A DNA stretch of 64,000 nucleotides from Mauremys mutica (GCF_020497125.1 NC_059094.1:2211733-2275732), one strand, 5' to 3'; shown: positions 1-11,462, numbered from the stretch's first letter. Translations and numbers: made by a program. The notes: generated by a model from the letters alone, not told the origin.

Positions 1-162
1 ATCCAGAATATTATGGCCTGGTGACATGCTTCACCCCATCCTGTTTAGTCAATGGGGCTTTTATTCCTGCCCCCTCTTGTAACTTGTGATGCGGTTGAAG
101 GAAGCAGCAAGCTCCCAGCCTGCGGGGCGGGGACTAGGCTGGTTTCTGTTGCACAGAGCAGT

Positions 163-171
163 CCTTTTATA
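163..171 (-). promoter_or_regulatory. TATA box of LTR-like block, arm A
   Basis: CCTTTTATA on the plus strand reads TATAAAAGG on the minus strand. An AATAAA lies roughly 100 bases downstream (TTTATT near 59-64). A TATA box followed at this spacing by a polyadenylation signal is typical of an LTR U3-R-U5 core. The same pair occurs at 36,827 and 52,802. LTR ends were not resolved. Confidence 0.4.
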
Positions 172-817
172 GAAGGGCACCAGCCAGCTCCCTGTCCTGT
201 GTGCGTTGGGGGAGAAGTTACTGGTGGGAGGATGGGGAGAGACATCCCTGTTAGGCTGGACCCAAAGGTGAGACAGAACATGCCTGGGACACACAGTGTG
301 CTCCGGTAAGGAACACCCAGACTAAGCAGGACGGGGGGAGGAGGGGACACAAGCACTAAAGGAGACATAGTGCTGGGGAGGTACACAGACATTTATCTAT
401 CTCCCACCAGCCACGGTGGGCCCTGTGGCACCATGGGAGTGGCAGTGGCGCCTGTGTCCATTTCCTGTCAGCCACTGCCAGGCCCAGCTGGACTTCCCAT
501 TTCCGGTGCGAGTCCAGAAGCAGAAGTTGCCATGAGGTGGTGCCGTGAAGGGTGGTGCTGTTGTCAGGCGAAAGCAGGAGGAGTAGGTGGGAATCCGTGC
601 TACCATGGGGAGGTGACACCCTTGCTGTGAAAGGGCCCCGGCATTATGGGAGATGTCATCTCCCTGCCATGCCATGCTCTGCACCGGACCCAGCCTGTGG
701 AGCTGAAGTAGGGAACTCCATACCCCAACACATCAGGCACCCCTCATTCTCAATTCCCCTTGTCCCTGCCGCCACCCCACCCCATCAGTTATAGAACGGG
801 AGGAAACTTTACTTCTG

Positions 818-2197
818 GGAGGAAGATCCAGGGAACTACAGGCCAGACAGTCTCACCTCAGACCCTGGAAAAATCATGGAACAGGTCCTCAAGGAATCAA
901 TTCTGAACCACTTAAAGGAGGGGAAAGTGATCAGGAACAGTCAGCATGGATTCATCAAGGGCAAGTCATGCCTGACTAACCTTAATTGCCTTCTATGATG
1001 AGATAACCGGTTGTGTGGATGAGGGGAAACCAGTGGATGTGCTATTTCTGGACTTTAGCAAAGCCTTTGATACAGTCTCCCACTGTATTCTTGCCAGCAA
1101 GTTAAAGAAGTATGGTCTGGATGAATGGACAGTAAGGTGGATAGAAAACTGGCTAGATGGTCGGGCTCAACGGGTAGTGATCAATGGGTCCATGTCTAGT
1201 TGATGGCCGGTATCAAGTGGAGTGCCCCAAGGGTCGGTGCTGGGGCCCGTTTTGTTCAATATCTTCATTAACGATCTGGAGGATGGCGTGGACTGCACCC
1301 TTAGCAAGTTTGCAGATGACACTAAACTGGGAGGAGTGGTAGATATGCTGGAGGGTAGGGATAGGATACAGAGGGACCTAGACAAATTAGAGGATTGGGC
1401 CAAAAGAAATATGATGAGGTTCAACAAGGACAAGTGCAGAGTCCTGCACTTAGGACGGAAGAATCCCATGCACTGCTACAGACTAGGGACCGAATGGCTG
1501 GGCAGCAGTTCTGCAGAAAAGGACCTAGGGGTTACGGTGGACGAAAAGCTGAATATGAGTCAACAGTGTGCCCTCGTTGCCAAGAAGGCTAATGGCATTT
1601 TGGGTTGTATAAGTAGGGGCATTTCCAGCAGATCGAGGGATGTGATCATTCCCCTCTATTCAGCACTGGTGAGGCCTCATTTGGAGTACTGTGTCCAGTT
1701 TTGGGCCCCACACTACAAGAAGGATGTGGATAAATTGGAGAGAGTCCAGCGGAGGGCAACAAAAATGATTAGGGGGCTGGAGCACATGACTTATGAGGAG
1801 AGGCTGAGGGAACTGGGATTGTTTAGCCTGCAGAAGAGAAGAATGAGGGGGGATTTGATAGCTGCTTTCAACTACCTCAAAGGGGGTTCCAAAGAGGATG
1901 GATCTAGACTGTTCTCAGTGGTAGAAGATGACAGAACAAGGAGTAATGGTCTCAAGTTGCAGAGGGGGAGGTTTAGGTTGGACATTAGGAAAACCTTTTT
2001 CACTAATAGGGTGGTGAAGAACTGGAATGGGTTACCTAGGGAGGTGGTGGAATCCCCTTCCTTAGAGGTTTTTAAGGTCAGGCTTGACAAAGCCCTGGCT
2101 GGGATGATTTAGTTGGGTTTGGTCCTGCTTTGAGCAGGGGGCTGGACTAGATGACCTCCTGAGGTCCCTTCCAACCCTGAGATTCTATGATTCTATG
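818..2197 (+). mobile_element. 5'-truncated CR1 LINE, A-specific insertion
   Basis: The element starts abruptly after ACTTCTG at 811-817 and ends in two ATTCTATG octamers (2,182-2,197), the hallmark 3' end of CR1. Arms B (near 36,185) and C (near 52,155) carry the same flank without the element, reading ACTTCTG directly joined to CTCACTG in A orientation. Both edges are therefore exact, and no obvious target duplication is present, as is common for CR1. It lacks the 5' UTR, ORF1 and the endonuclease part of ORF2. Confidence 0.95.
825..2112 (+). pseudogene. CR1 ORF2 reverse transcriptase fragment
   Basis: This is the C-terminal half of CR1 ORF2, which in intact elements supplies endonuclease and reverse transcriptase for target-primed reverse transcription. 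Visible motifs are [13 protein letters not shown] (motif A, from about 1,045), [12 protein letters not shown] (motif B, 1,222 onward) and FADDTKLGG (catalytic YADD-type box, about 1,309). They are followed by the usual thumb and C-terminal region ending at 2,112. Two lesions show it is dead: a one-base frameshift near 981-985, which moves the first ~150 bases out of frame with the rest, and an in-frame TGA at 1,201-1,203 just before motif B. From 1,222 to 2,112 the frame is open for 296 codons, suggesting a fairly young copy. Confidence 0.93.
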
Positions 2198-3765
2198 CTC
2201 ACTGTTCCTGGTTGGACTCTAATAGAACCAGTACCAGAGCATCTTAACTTCCATTCACTGTTCCGGTTGGACTCTAACAGAATCTTAACTTCCAAATTGG
2301 GAAAGAGAGTGTTTTTCCAGTGGCGATTTACCAGCAAGTGTATGTGATGGACGCGTTACAGAGTAGGCAGCTACTTCACTGCCTCACCCTGTTTGCTTTT
2401 CTTTTTCAATAGCTTTAACCCTAAAACAAAGCTCACAAATGCTCCAATAAGGACAAACATTGCTTGTTTCATAGTAAATATATAAATGTGTGGCTGAAAA
2501 TCCTCATTATTCAGAATAATGTGGAAACTAACACTTTAAAGTGAAGACCCTAGGTTTGATTGTTAATTAGTCGTGCCCCCAGTAATAAAACTTGCAAGGA
2601 TGCTCCAAATTATTAATAAATTGTTTATAAAATTCATTTCAAGTTGAACTTGTTTTTAAGCAATAACCAAGCTCTCTAATGTTTACAATTACACAATTTT
2701 TGGACAACTTTTTTAATGCAAAGACCTGTTTTAAGCCCCGCTTGGACACCAGTTACATGTGGGATAATTACTGTTTGAAATGTATGAAGTATTTTTGGTC
2801 TTTAGACAAGGTTAACCATTTGTATGTAGGAATCTGACTGAATCTGGTCACATCTGGGCAGGTGTGCATCCCATCAGGCTTGGTCTCAAAAGCCTGCAAG
2901 AGAGGAGATGTGGGAGGAGTGCAAGAGACTCCTACTGTGGTACTGGGTGCTAGAGTGATGCGGAAATGGGTGTAACCAGCCTATTGATCCATAGGTGTTG
3001 AATCCATTTCTGTTCATTCACTGGGGGTGATGCAGAGCAGATGCGAGCGGGAGGCAGGGAGAGCAAGAGCTCATGCCTCAGTAGAGCTTTGGGAACCAAA
3101 GACTCTTTCTTGGGTTATTTCCTGTGCTTGCAGAAGACTCCTCAGGCCAGTGGAGCGGAGCAGGGCAAGAGTCTCGGCCCCAGGAAGAGGATCTGGAAGA
3201 AATGGACCTGCGCAATCTAGACATCCAACTTTCCAGAGGCATGTAACCAAAGATACTCAGTCCTCACCTCTTCCACATCACTGGGCAAGAGTTCCTGGTC
3301 ACGGCATGCTAGCCCTGCTCTCTACCTTGCTTCAGCGGATGTGTGCATTCTGGTTAGGGGAGATCTCTGTGGGATAAAGGCAAGGGGAAAGGACAATAGA
3401 ATGTGATCATTTTGGATGTGGGAGCAGCCTGGTGCCTCTTACATATAGCCATGACTGCCTTGGGGACTAGCAATCACCGGAGCCAACTACCTTTACATTC
3501 CCTGCCACTCGCTTGATGTTCTTGGGTTGTGTTTCCTGCAAGGGAGACCTGGTGGAGAATCACTTCAGCTCTGTCCTGAGACTGAGCGGTAGGACAGCCT
3601 GGCTTTGAGACATATGTCAGGCAAGATCAGCTGGGAGCTGAGGACTGTTACTCTCTCTGAGATGAGTGGCAGCGTTAGAGGGGGACTTGAAAGAGCTATA
3701 GCCACCCCTAAATTTGCCTCAACCTTCCTGTATCCACCCATCCCAGCGCAAAGGTAAAAAGTTAG
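2198..3765. other. Arm A single-copy-like sequence, no gene
   Basis: This AT-rich stretch and the following moderately GC-rich stretch are shared in inverse orientation with 34,985-36,180 and 51,220-52,140. The open frame at 3,027-3,377 has counterparts in B and C, but they differ by indels that change the frame, so it is not a conserved gene. A single TTAGGG-like hexamer (as CCCTAA) sits near 2,417. No exon, RNA gene or intact transposon is recognisable. Confidence 0.6.
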
Positions 3766-4504
3766 GGAGACACTTTACTGGTGCTGTCAATGGCCTCCAG
3801 AGCTTGGCGCCTGACCAGAAGCTGCCGTTCTCAGCCCCCCCACTCCCCTCATGTCAGAGCCACCAGCTCTAATTTGGGAAAACGGATGCTGAGCAGTGGA
3901 ACTTCCTTGCCCCCTGCTGCACCTCGTCTATGAAAGCACAGCTCCTGCTCCTTCTCTTCCCTCAAGGGCCTCCCTCCCCACCTTCCCCACCCTGTCGCTC
4001 GCTGATCTCCTCACCTCCCTTCCCCCACCAGCTGAGCAGGCCTTGAGGGGCGTGATGGCTTGGATCACAGAAACACCACTGGGCACTGCCACCTGTTGTA
4101 CCAAGACTACTCTGGCACCCTGTCTTGTTGAGCCAGACATGCCCATCTGCTCCAGCACAGACCCAGGGTCTGAACCGCATCCCCCAAAGCTGCAGACTTA
4201 ACCTGAAAGCAACTTACGGAAATGTTCCTGTCTTTAACACTCAGAAGTCTCCCAATGGGTTCTAAACCCCAAATATATCCATTTTACCCTGTCTATAGCT
4301 TATACAGGGTAAACATAAATTGTTCACCTGCTATAACACTGATAGAGAGATATGCACAGCTGCTTGCCCCCCGACATACTCTGGGTTAATTAATAAGTAA
4401 AAACTGATTTTATTAAATACAGCTAGTAGGATTTAAGTGGTTCCAAGTAGGAGCAGACAGAACATAGCAAATGACCAAGTAAAATCAAATAAAACACGCA
4501 AATC
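3766..4504 (-). mobile_element. Truncated retroviral LTR-like block, arm A
   Basis: This is the reverse complement of 33,862-34,640 in arm B, which reads as the 3' part of an LTR with AATAAA and a T-rich downstream region. In A the homology stops near 4,504, where it joins a short minisatellite and then retroviral pol remains. The open frame at 3,896-4,201 matches one on the other strand in B and looks like a by-product of the duplication. Family assignment is inferred from LTR-like composition and polyadenylation signals, not from defined LTR termini. Confidence 0.45.
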
Positions 4505-4625
4505 TCAGCTGTTCTCCTAAGCTCGGGATGTGTGTGTGACTGGGGCAGGACGATGGAGGTACAGCTGTTCTCCCAGCGTTGTGGGGGGGGGCTGTGTGTG
4601 TGACTGGGGCGTTAAACTTCTGATA
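4500..4625 (+). repeat. Short minisatellite, ~55-60 bp units
   Basis: Two copies of a unit containing CAGCTGTTCTCC plus GTGTGTGACTGGGGC. The same unit, inverted, recurs at 33,020-33,125, at 48,600-48,705 and at 51,040-51,130. It flanks the retroviral internal region on both sides in arm C, so it probably belongs to the LTRs of that element. Confidence 0.6.
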
Positions 4626-4679
4626 GGAAGCAGGGTCACCAATACACCTGTGGGCTCAATGAACCCTCATTCTGATCAA

Positions 4680-5400
4680 TATAGCGGTCGTTACCAAAAC
4701 CGTATCTAAGCCCGATTTATTGACTCACACTTTAATTGAAAAAGGAACTAAGCATGAATGTCCGAGGTTACTTTAGAACAAAAACTTGCACTGGTAGAGG
4801 CACCCTCCTTAAGGACAGGAGAAACAGATCTGGTTTACTGATGGCAGCTGAGTAGTAATTAAGGGGAAACGGTAGAGTAAATATGCTGCCATAAACCTAT
4901 GGAAGGAAGTGAATCAAGGGCATTTAGAGCATGGCTCAGCGCAACATGCAGAGCTTCATGTCATATATCATGTTTTAAAATGATATTGACGCTTTCCCGG
5001 ACCAAGCTATATCTATGCAGACAGTGATTTTTGCGTGAAAGGCATACAGGATTGGATATTTGACTGGCAACGAAATCATTGGGACGGAGCAGATGGGAAG
5101 GAGCTAGCGTACCTAGGAGAATGGGAATGTATCCATTCTTCGAAGGCAAGGAACCCCAATCAGTTACAAAGCCCACAGCAGGGACAGAAGTGTGGAACCG
5201 CCCAGGCGACGCTATCACCCAGCGGCAAAACAGAGCAATTGCTACTAGAAGCCAGCTACGCGCCTGAGCTCATTTCTGGTACGCTGCTGCCATCCAGCGA
5301 TGTGAGTGATAATTGCAGCCAAAGCCAGGGGAATACGGCGGGGAAGAAGCTGACTGAAGCGGCAGGTCGGTTCACGCATGACGGGACAGAAGGGACCTAA
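4680..5400 (+). pseudogene. Endogenous retrovirus pol remnant: RNase H region
   Basis: Retroviral RNase H degrades RNA in the RNA:DNA hybrid during reverse transcription. A degraded frame beginning near 4,840 shows an FTDGS-type first catalytic Asp, a downstream AEL-type Glu and a YADS-type second Asp near 5,010. Next comes a Trp-rich stretch containing WIFDWQ, typical of the domain in ERVs. Stops and frameshifts break it repeatedly. Reverse transcriptase proper and gag are missing between the LTR-like block and this point. Arm C holds the matching copy at 50,120-50,990 on the minus strand, extended a little further toward RT. Retroviral class is uncertain without RT. Confidence 0.72.
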
Positions 5401-5479
5401 GAAGGCTAAGGCAGTAGCAGACTGAGACGGTATGGAAGATGATGAGTACATTGGTGCAAAATTGTGTGCACTATGCAAA

Positions 5480-5860
5480 AGCTCGTTCCCCGCACTGGCA
5501 ACCAATGAGGCACCTGGGACCATGGCATAATATACAGATAGTTTTCATTGATAAGCTGCCGAGAAGAAACGAAGGATTCCAGTAGTTGTTGGTTAGTATA
5601 GATTCATTTTCAGGATGGGTGGACGCATTCCCCACTAGGGCTAATAGTGCAAGAACTGCAGCTAAAAGGCTTTTCACTGAAGTGTACAGCTATGGAACCC
5701 CTGAGACTCAGATAATGAAAGTGCATTTGTGGGGCAAATTTTAACGATAATGTTACAAGCCCTAGAGATCAGCCAGAAATGCCACATTCCATACTGACCC
5801 CAGTCCTCTCTTCAGGTAAGAAGAATAAATAGCACTATTAAAGAGGTATTGTGAAAAGTA
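5480..5860 (+). pseudogene. Endogenous retrovirus integrase core remnant
   Basis: Integrase joins proviral DNA to the host chromosome. In one broken frame the segment shows a DSFSGWV-type block near 5,600 with the first catalytic Asp, a DNESAF-type block near 5,715 with the second, and a degraded PQSS-type region near 5,800 before the catalytic Glu site. Internal stops and a one-base shift near 5,745 disrupt it. It follows the RNase H remnant in normal retroviral order. The long minus-strand open frame at 5,471-5,677, repeated at 49,718-49,924, is the antisense shadow of this domain. Confidence 0.78.
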
Positions 5861-6740
5861 GCATACCATACTGGTATATGTATGGCCTGATTAATTTCAG
5901 TCAATCAATTAAGTTAATGATTGATCCTGCACATTTTACTATACACCCCAAGGATCATCCCACACAAGTCCAGAATGATTATTTCCAATGGTTTAAACAA
6001 TTACAGGAGGCTAAAACCTTGGGGATTCCTGGCACAGTTATTCACTTTGGGAACATTCAATGCACTTTGGGGATCCGGTGGTTTTATTTCACCACTGAAA
6101 ACCAGATCCAAATTATACCACTATCTATGTGTTACATGGGTCCTTTGAGTTACTTACTGGCTAAACATCACACCCTATGACCGTGACGGTATATTGGAGT
6201 TTAGCACACCTACCCAGCCTACCGTAGATTACAATCGTCATTGTCAACCTGTTCTTCCTGGATACCATGGGTTTCCACCTTTTAAACCAGGAACCCTAGC
6301 GACTCAGACAATATCAATATGGGTGAATGGAACTAAATTGGTAGGAAATACAACAGTCTAGTTTTAAATGGTCCACAACCATAAAAGTAACTCATCCTCA
6401 TTAGCTGAAGATGAAGCCTCCCATAGAGATGCAAGTAAAACTACACCTTTCTATAAACTGGACCAGGAATAATTTGACTCTAACATGGCCTGAATGTGCA
6501 CAATAGAGCGCCGTCATATTTGAAGCATGGTCCAAATTCTTCCAAACAACACATCCCGTCCCTCGTCACTGTCGAGCTATAGCAGATACTGTTAAAGAGT
6601 TATAGGAACAGGGACAGGAATTATAAATTCAGTAGACCTAGAAGGGCATTGAAAAATAAGGCAAGCATTGCATCATACTATTGTACGGGGGCAAGAGCAC
6701 CAGCTCACTGAATTGGTACAAATGACCAAAATAAGAAACA
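5851..6740 (+). pseudogene. Env-like tail of the endogenous retrovirus, arm A
   Basis: After integrase there is a 109-codon open stretch (5,851-6,180) of uncertain identity, then several short frames with stops. Near 6,560-6,640 a Gly/Thr-rich stretch after a basic PVPRH motif resembles the cleavage site and fusion-peptide area of a retroviral envelope precursor. The region is far too damaged to encode protein. In arm C the counterpart is 49,215-49,560 on the minus strand, and the first ~540 bases are absent there. The envelope call is inferred from position and a short resemblance only. Confidence 0.5.
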
Positions 6741-9430
6741 CGACGATGAGTGCTGTGGCCGACTTATTGGAGCCTTACTCCGTCAGCCTTCGAAATTCAT
6801 TCCTGATCAAGGCTAGAGACAAATTTCTCACGGTATGATCGTCTGAAAGAATTTCAGATTCCTTCGTGGTGACTCTCGGCAGGAAATAAGTTAAAGAGCG
6901 AATTTTGAAATCGGCTTCACTGGAGCCATGATTTCACACAAAGGGAGGGGTTAGCGCTCATTGTCCCTTAGCCTCAGCGGCGTCCTTCGATCACGCTATC
7001 TTTATTACGGAAGATTTAGCCTTGGTAATGAAAGCATGAAAACAAGACAAGATGCTCAAACACATGTACTGCCATGATAAGGAAAGTGCCAGGTAACGTA
7101 CAGGATTGGTTTTTAAAGGAAGTTGACTGACCGACAAAATCAGCAAATTACTTTTAGGACTGTTAACGCTCTTTCAGATAAAAAGGAGCTTTCATTTTTC
7201 CTCTGTCTCACAAAAATCTCTTAGAAGTCAATAGCACTGCATCCAAAGAGTTATAGAGAAGGTGATCCTAGTGTGAAGCTTACCAATGAATTTCTCTTCT
7301 GAGCTCATCAACAGACCTCTTCCAAACCATTAGCAGTGCATCCTCGTTGCTTTTGAATCGTGATTCCTTGAGACAGTTGTGCCTTCCTCAGATCAGGAAC
7401 AAAATTCTCGTTTTCGTCTTTCTCACGAACAGATCTCTGCAAAACGTAAAGAACTAAATCCTAATGGCTTTCCGATTATAGTTCCTTGAGACATTTAGCA
7501 CTAGCCGAGCTCACGAACGAATAGTCTTTTTTCCGCTTTGTCATGAACAGATCACTTCCAAATCAGCAGTAGTGCTTACTAGTGCCTATTCAAGCATGTC
7601 CTTGAGAAATTTGTCAGTAGCACAGCTCAGTGCAGCCTAACGTTTTTAAAAGGCAGATACCTAGAGAAGAGTATAATGAATTTCTCTTTTGAACAGCTCT
7701 CTTCCAAACCGTAGGGCTTTTAAAGCATGGTAGTTGAGCAATTTATCCCTAGCACAGATCAGAAATAATGAACTCCTCTTTTGTCTTTCTCACCATCCCG
7801 TCTCTTAGTAAACACTAGCAGTGCATCTTCAAAGCTTTTGGAAGAGGTTTCCTTGAGAAATTTTTCTATAGCACAGCTCAAGAATGAATGTCTCATTTTT
7901 TCCTCTTTCTCTTAAACCTGATCTCTTCTAAACCTTTATCACTGCATAGTCGTGGCTTTTGTAGAATGATTCTATGAGGAAATTTGTCAGGAACAAAAGT
8001 CTCTTTTTCGTCATTCTCACAAACCGATCTCTTCCAAAGCAAGAGAACTACATCGTAATGGCTTTTAAATGATGTTTTCTTGAGCCCTTTATTACTAACA
8101 GTGCTCACGAACGAATGGTGACTGGGTACAGAGTGGTTGCCCAAATGTGTAAGCTATGCCAGAAAATTTTGAGGTAAGAAATAAGCAAAAGGGCGAATTT
8201 TGACAGCGACTTCACTGGAGCCACACAGCGGGGTTAGTTTTCATCATCCTTTTAGCCTCATCGGGGTCCTTAGGTCTCTCTAGCTCTATTATGGAACGTT
8301 TAGACTAGGTCCTGAAAGCATGAAACAAGACAAGCTGGATTATTTTTAAAAGCAGGATAACTGACCTAGAAAAGCAGAAAATTACTTTTCAATAGGATAA
8401 TGCTGTTTCAGAAAAAAAGGCTTAAAGTTTGCTGTATGCAGTGTTGTTAGAACCGTGCTATTAGCGCGACAAAGTGGGTGAAGTCATAGGTTTCATTGCA
8501 GCCTGTTCCAGGGGTTCCGCGAAGTAGGACTGGCATTAGACTCACCCTATCCAGGCAAGCTTCCTTCGAAAGCCGTTAGGCTTCTCCCCTCCTGGTTTGC
8601 TAGACATCAGGTCATGTAACCTGGTAAAAATGACCATTCAATTGCTGTCTAATGTAGTGATAAACTTCTCATGGAATCATCCTCTACAAGCTTTTCAGTT
8701 TCCCTCCTGGTAGTTGTGTAGCGCTCGGTTCGTGAAAAATACTCAAAAGGAGCAGTGACAAAATTTTTCATGGCATGGGCCTTCGAAGCCATTAGTATTC
8801 TCCCCTGCTTCTTTGTTAAAGACTGGCTCACGAAAAAACTAAAACTATGAACGTCATTCCTGACCCGTGCTAATCATGACTTCTTGCAGAATTTTACTCT
8901 AGACGTCTTTAGGATAAACTGCTGCTGGTTTGGTAGAACTCGGGTCTGAAAAAATGACCAAATAAGAAAGTCATTCCTCATCCGTGCTAGTGAGAAATTA
9001 CTCATGGAGTCTTGCTGTAAAAGCCTTGAGCAATCTCTCCTGGTGGTTTGGTAGCGCTCGCTTTGTGAAAATTACCAAAGTGAGAAAAGAAAGAATGAAT
9101 CCTGGGACAGACGAGTAAACTTTCGTGGGTGAATACTCACGCCGTCAGACTTCAAAATTCATTCCTGATCAGGGCTAGAGACAAATTTCTCATGGTATGC
9201 TTTTGCAAAAGTATTTCGGTTTCTCTCCTGGTGACTTGGTAGGGAGCGTTTCCACAAAAAGCAGAAGCCAGAAAATGTTGGGGGTAGGAAATAAGCAAAA
9301 GGACGGATTTCGCCATCGCCTTCACTGGAGCCATGATTTCACACAGAAGGGTTGGTTTTCATCATGCCTTTAGCCTCATTGTGTACTTAGGTCTCTCTAG
9401 CTGTATTATGGAACGTTTAGACTAGGTAAT
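6722..9430 (-). repeat. Satellite domain of arm A, ~118-bp degenerate monomers
   Basis: Diverged tandem monomers of roughly 110-122 bp. In arm B/C orientation each contains a GCACTGCTAATGGTTTGG-type box, a GTTCGTGAGAAAGA-type box, GAGAAATTCATTCCTGA and CTCAAGGAATCA. Three longer blocks carrying GGCTCCAGTGAAGTCGAT (here reversed, near 6,930, 8,210 and 9,320) punctuate the array. The domain is the inverse of 28,730-32,385 and 45,150-48,020 and ends against the retroviral remnant at its left side. No open frame here is credible. Confidence 0.8.
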
Positions 9431-9515
9431 GAAATGATTAAACCTCACACCTTGTTGTCAAAGTGTCTGAAATGGGCGATCTTGAGTATCGCTTCAAAAT
9501 CTTGTCCCCTCGTGT

Positions 9516-9675
9516 TAATAAATTAGCCTCTTAGAGTGGTCAGGAACCCGCTCCCAACCTTTTCATGTTCTCTATATGTCTAGATATCTTTACTATATGT
9601 TCCATTTTATGCATCCGATGAAGTGGGTTGTAGCCCACGGAAGCTTATGCTTCAAATACATTTGTTCGACTCGAA
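9516..9675 (-). repeat. Dispersed repeat, arm A copy
   Basis: A sequence including ATGCATCCGATGAAGTGGG and AGCTTATGCTTCAAATAC also occurs inverted at 28,466-28,625 and 44,926-45,110. I associate this sort of sequence with abundant chelonian repeats but cannot name the family from the sequence. Here it is cut off at its right end by the Harbinger element, after TTCGACTCGAA. In arm C the sequence continues (in this orientation) as AAGGTGCCACAAGCACTCC. Confidence 0.6.
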
Positions 9676-10044
9676 GGGTACGTCTACACTATGGGATTAT
9701 TCCGAATTTACATGAACCGGTTTTGCAAAACAGATTGTATAAAATCGAGTGCGCGCGGCCACACTAAACACATTAAATCGGTGGTGTGCGTCCATGGACC
9801 GAGACTAGCGTCGATTTCTGGAGCGTTGCACTGTGGGTAGCTATCCCGTAGCTATCCCATAGTTCCCGCAGCCTCCCCCGCCCCTTGGCATTTCCGGGTT
9901 GAGATCCCAGTGCCTGATGGGGCAAAAATCATTGTCGCGGGTGGTTCTGGGTACAGCCTCACCCCTCCCTCCGTGAAAGCAGCAGACAAGCGTTTCGCGC
10001 CTTTTTTGCTTGGTGAACTGTGCAGACGCCATAGCACAGCAAGG

Positions 10045-11334
10045 ATGGACCCTGCTCAGCTCAATACCGCAATCGTGGATGTTTTAAACACCTCGCGCAC
10101 TCTCGTGCAGTCTATGCTGAACCAGGACCTTCAAACCGAGGCTAGGAGGAGGCGGATACGGCAGCGCGGCGATGACAGTGATGAGGACGTAGACACAGAA
10201 TTCTCTCAAACCGCGGGCCCCTGCGCTTTGGAGATCCTGATGGTAATGGGGCAGATTCTATCCATTGAATGCCGATTTTGGGCCCGGGAAACAAGCACTG
10301 ACTGGTGGGACCGCATTGTGTTGCAGGTGTGGGACGATTTCCAGTGGCTGCGAAACTTTCGCATGAGTAAGGGCACTTTCATGGAACTTTGTGACTTGCT
10401 TGCCCCTGCCCTGAAACGCCATAATACCAAGATGAGAGCAGCCCTCACAGTGGAGAAGCGAGTGGCAATAGCCTTCTAGAAGCTTGCAACGCCAGACAGC
10501 TACCGGTCAGTCGGGAATCAATTTGGAGTTGTAAAATCTACTGTGGGGGCTGCTGTGATGCAAGTAGCCAAAGCAATCACTAAGCTGCTGCTACGAAAGG
10601 TTGTGACTCTGGGAAACGTGCAGACCATAGTGGATGGCTTTGCTGCACTGGGATTCCCTAACTGTGGTGGGGCGATAGATGGAACCCATATCCCTATCTT
10701 GGCACCGCAGCACCAGGGCACCCAGTACGTAAACCGGAAGGGGTACTTTTCAATGGTGCTGCAAGCACTGGTGGATCACAAGGGACGTTTCACAAACATC
10801 CACGTGGGATGGCCAGGGAGGGTTCATGACGCTCGCGTATTCAGAAGCACTACTCTGTTTAAACGGCTGCAGCAAGGGAATTACTTCCCAGACCAGAAAA
10901 TAACAGTTGGGGATGTTGAAATGCCTGTCGTTATCCTGGGGGACCCAGCCTACCCCTTGATGCCATGGCTCATGAAGCCATACACAGGCAGCCTGGACAG
11001 TGGTCAGGATCTGTTCAGTTACAGGCTGAGCAAGTGCAGAATGGTGGTGGAATGTGCATTTGGCCGTTTAAAGGCGCGCTGGCGGACATTACTGACTCGC
11101 TCAGACCTCAGCCAAACCAATGTCCCCTATGTTATTGCTGCTTGCTGTATTCTCCACAATCTCTGTGAGAGTAAGGGGGAGACCTTTATGGCGGGGTGGG
11201 AGGCTGAGGCAAATCACCTGGCCGCTGATTACGCGCAGCCAGACACCAGGGAGATTAGAAGAGCACACCAGGAAGCGGTGCGCATCAGAGAAGCTTTGAA
11301 AACGAGCTTCATCAATGGCCAGGGTACAGTGTGA
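10045..11334 (+). pseudogene. PIF/Harbinger transposase (DDE_Tnp_4), one nonsense codon
   Basis: The protein would excise and reinsert the element together with its Myb-like partner. The ATG at 10,045 (MDPAQLN) gives a 429-residue frame to the stop at 11,332-11,334, a normal length for the family. A helix-turn-helix region (YRSVGNQFGVVKSTV) lies near 10,500. The nuclease has Asp in GGAIDGTHI (about 10,669), VHDARVF, Asp in LGDPAYPL (about 10,936) and Glu in VVECAFGRLK (about 11,050). The only break is an in-frame TAG at 10,477-10,479, where Trp is the likely ancestral residue (inference). All catalytic residues remain. AATAAA lies at 11,429. The frame upstream is open back to 9,910 but has no family resemblance. 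Confidence 0.93.
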
Positions 11335-11428
11335 CTGCTGTGTTTGTTGATGAACACCCAACCCCCTTGATTGACTCATTCCCTGTAAGCAACTCACCCT
11401 CCCCCTTCGAGTACAGCTTACTTATGCA

Positions 11429-11434
11429 AATAAA
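11429..11434 (+). terminator. Polyadenylation signal of Harbinger transposase
   Basis: AATAAA 95 bases after the transposase stop codon. It sits about 30 bases from the oppositely oriented signal of the Myb-like gene (TTTATT at 11,463-11,468), so the two transcripts would overlap at their 3' ends. Confidence 0.7.
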
Positions 11435-11462
11435 GTCACTCTCGTTTAAAAATCATGAATTC

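Larger units (their letters stand above)
1..9675 (+). repeat. Arm A of a large inverted repeat (inverse of arms B and C)
   Basis: The segment matches, in reverse complement, positions about 36,996 down to 28,470 (arm B) and about 52,965 down to 44,930 (arm C). It runs into the left window edge, so the arm probably continues beyond it. Landmarks kept in the same order are the TATA/polyA LTR-like block, the Arg/Ala-rich open frame near 3,027-3,377, retroviral RNase H and integrase remains, the ~118-bp satellite domain and the dispersed repeat at the right end. A CR1 at 818-2,197 is the main A-only insertion. Open frames shared among the arms follow from recent duplication and are not evidence of genes. 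Confidence 0.85.

Noticed and set aside
45..392. 115-codon frame repeated at 36,606-36,953
   Set aside because: It is frameshifted in the third copy (52,618 onward) and overlaps LTR-like TATA and polyA signals. Near identity of two copies is due to duplication.
5471..5677. 68-codon minus-strand frame with signal-peptide-like start, conserved at 49,718-49,924
   Set aside because: It is antisense to the retroviral integrase remnant. Conservation reflects the recent duplication, and the hydrophobic start is the complement of a common integrase codon pattern.
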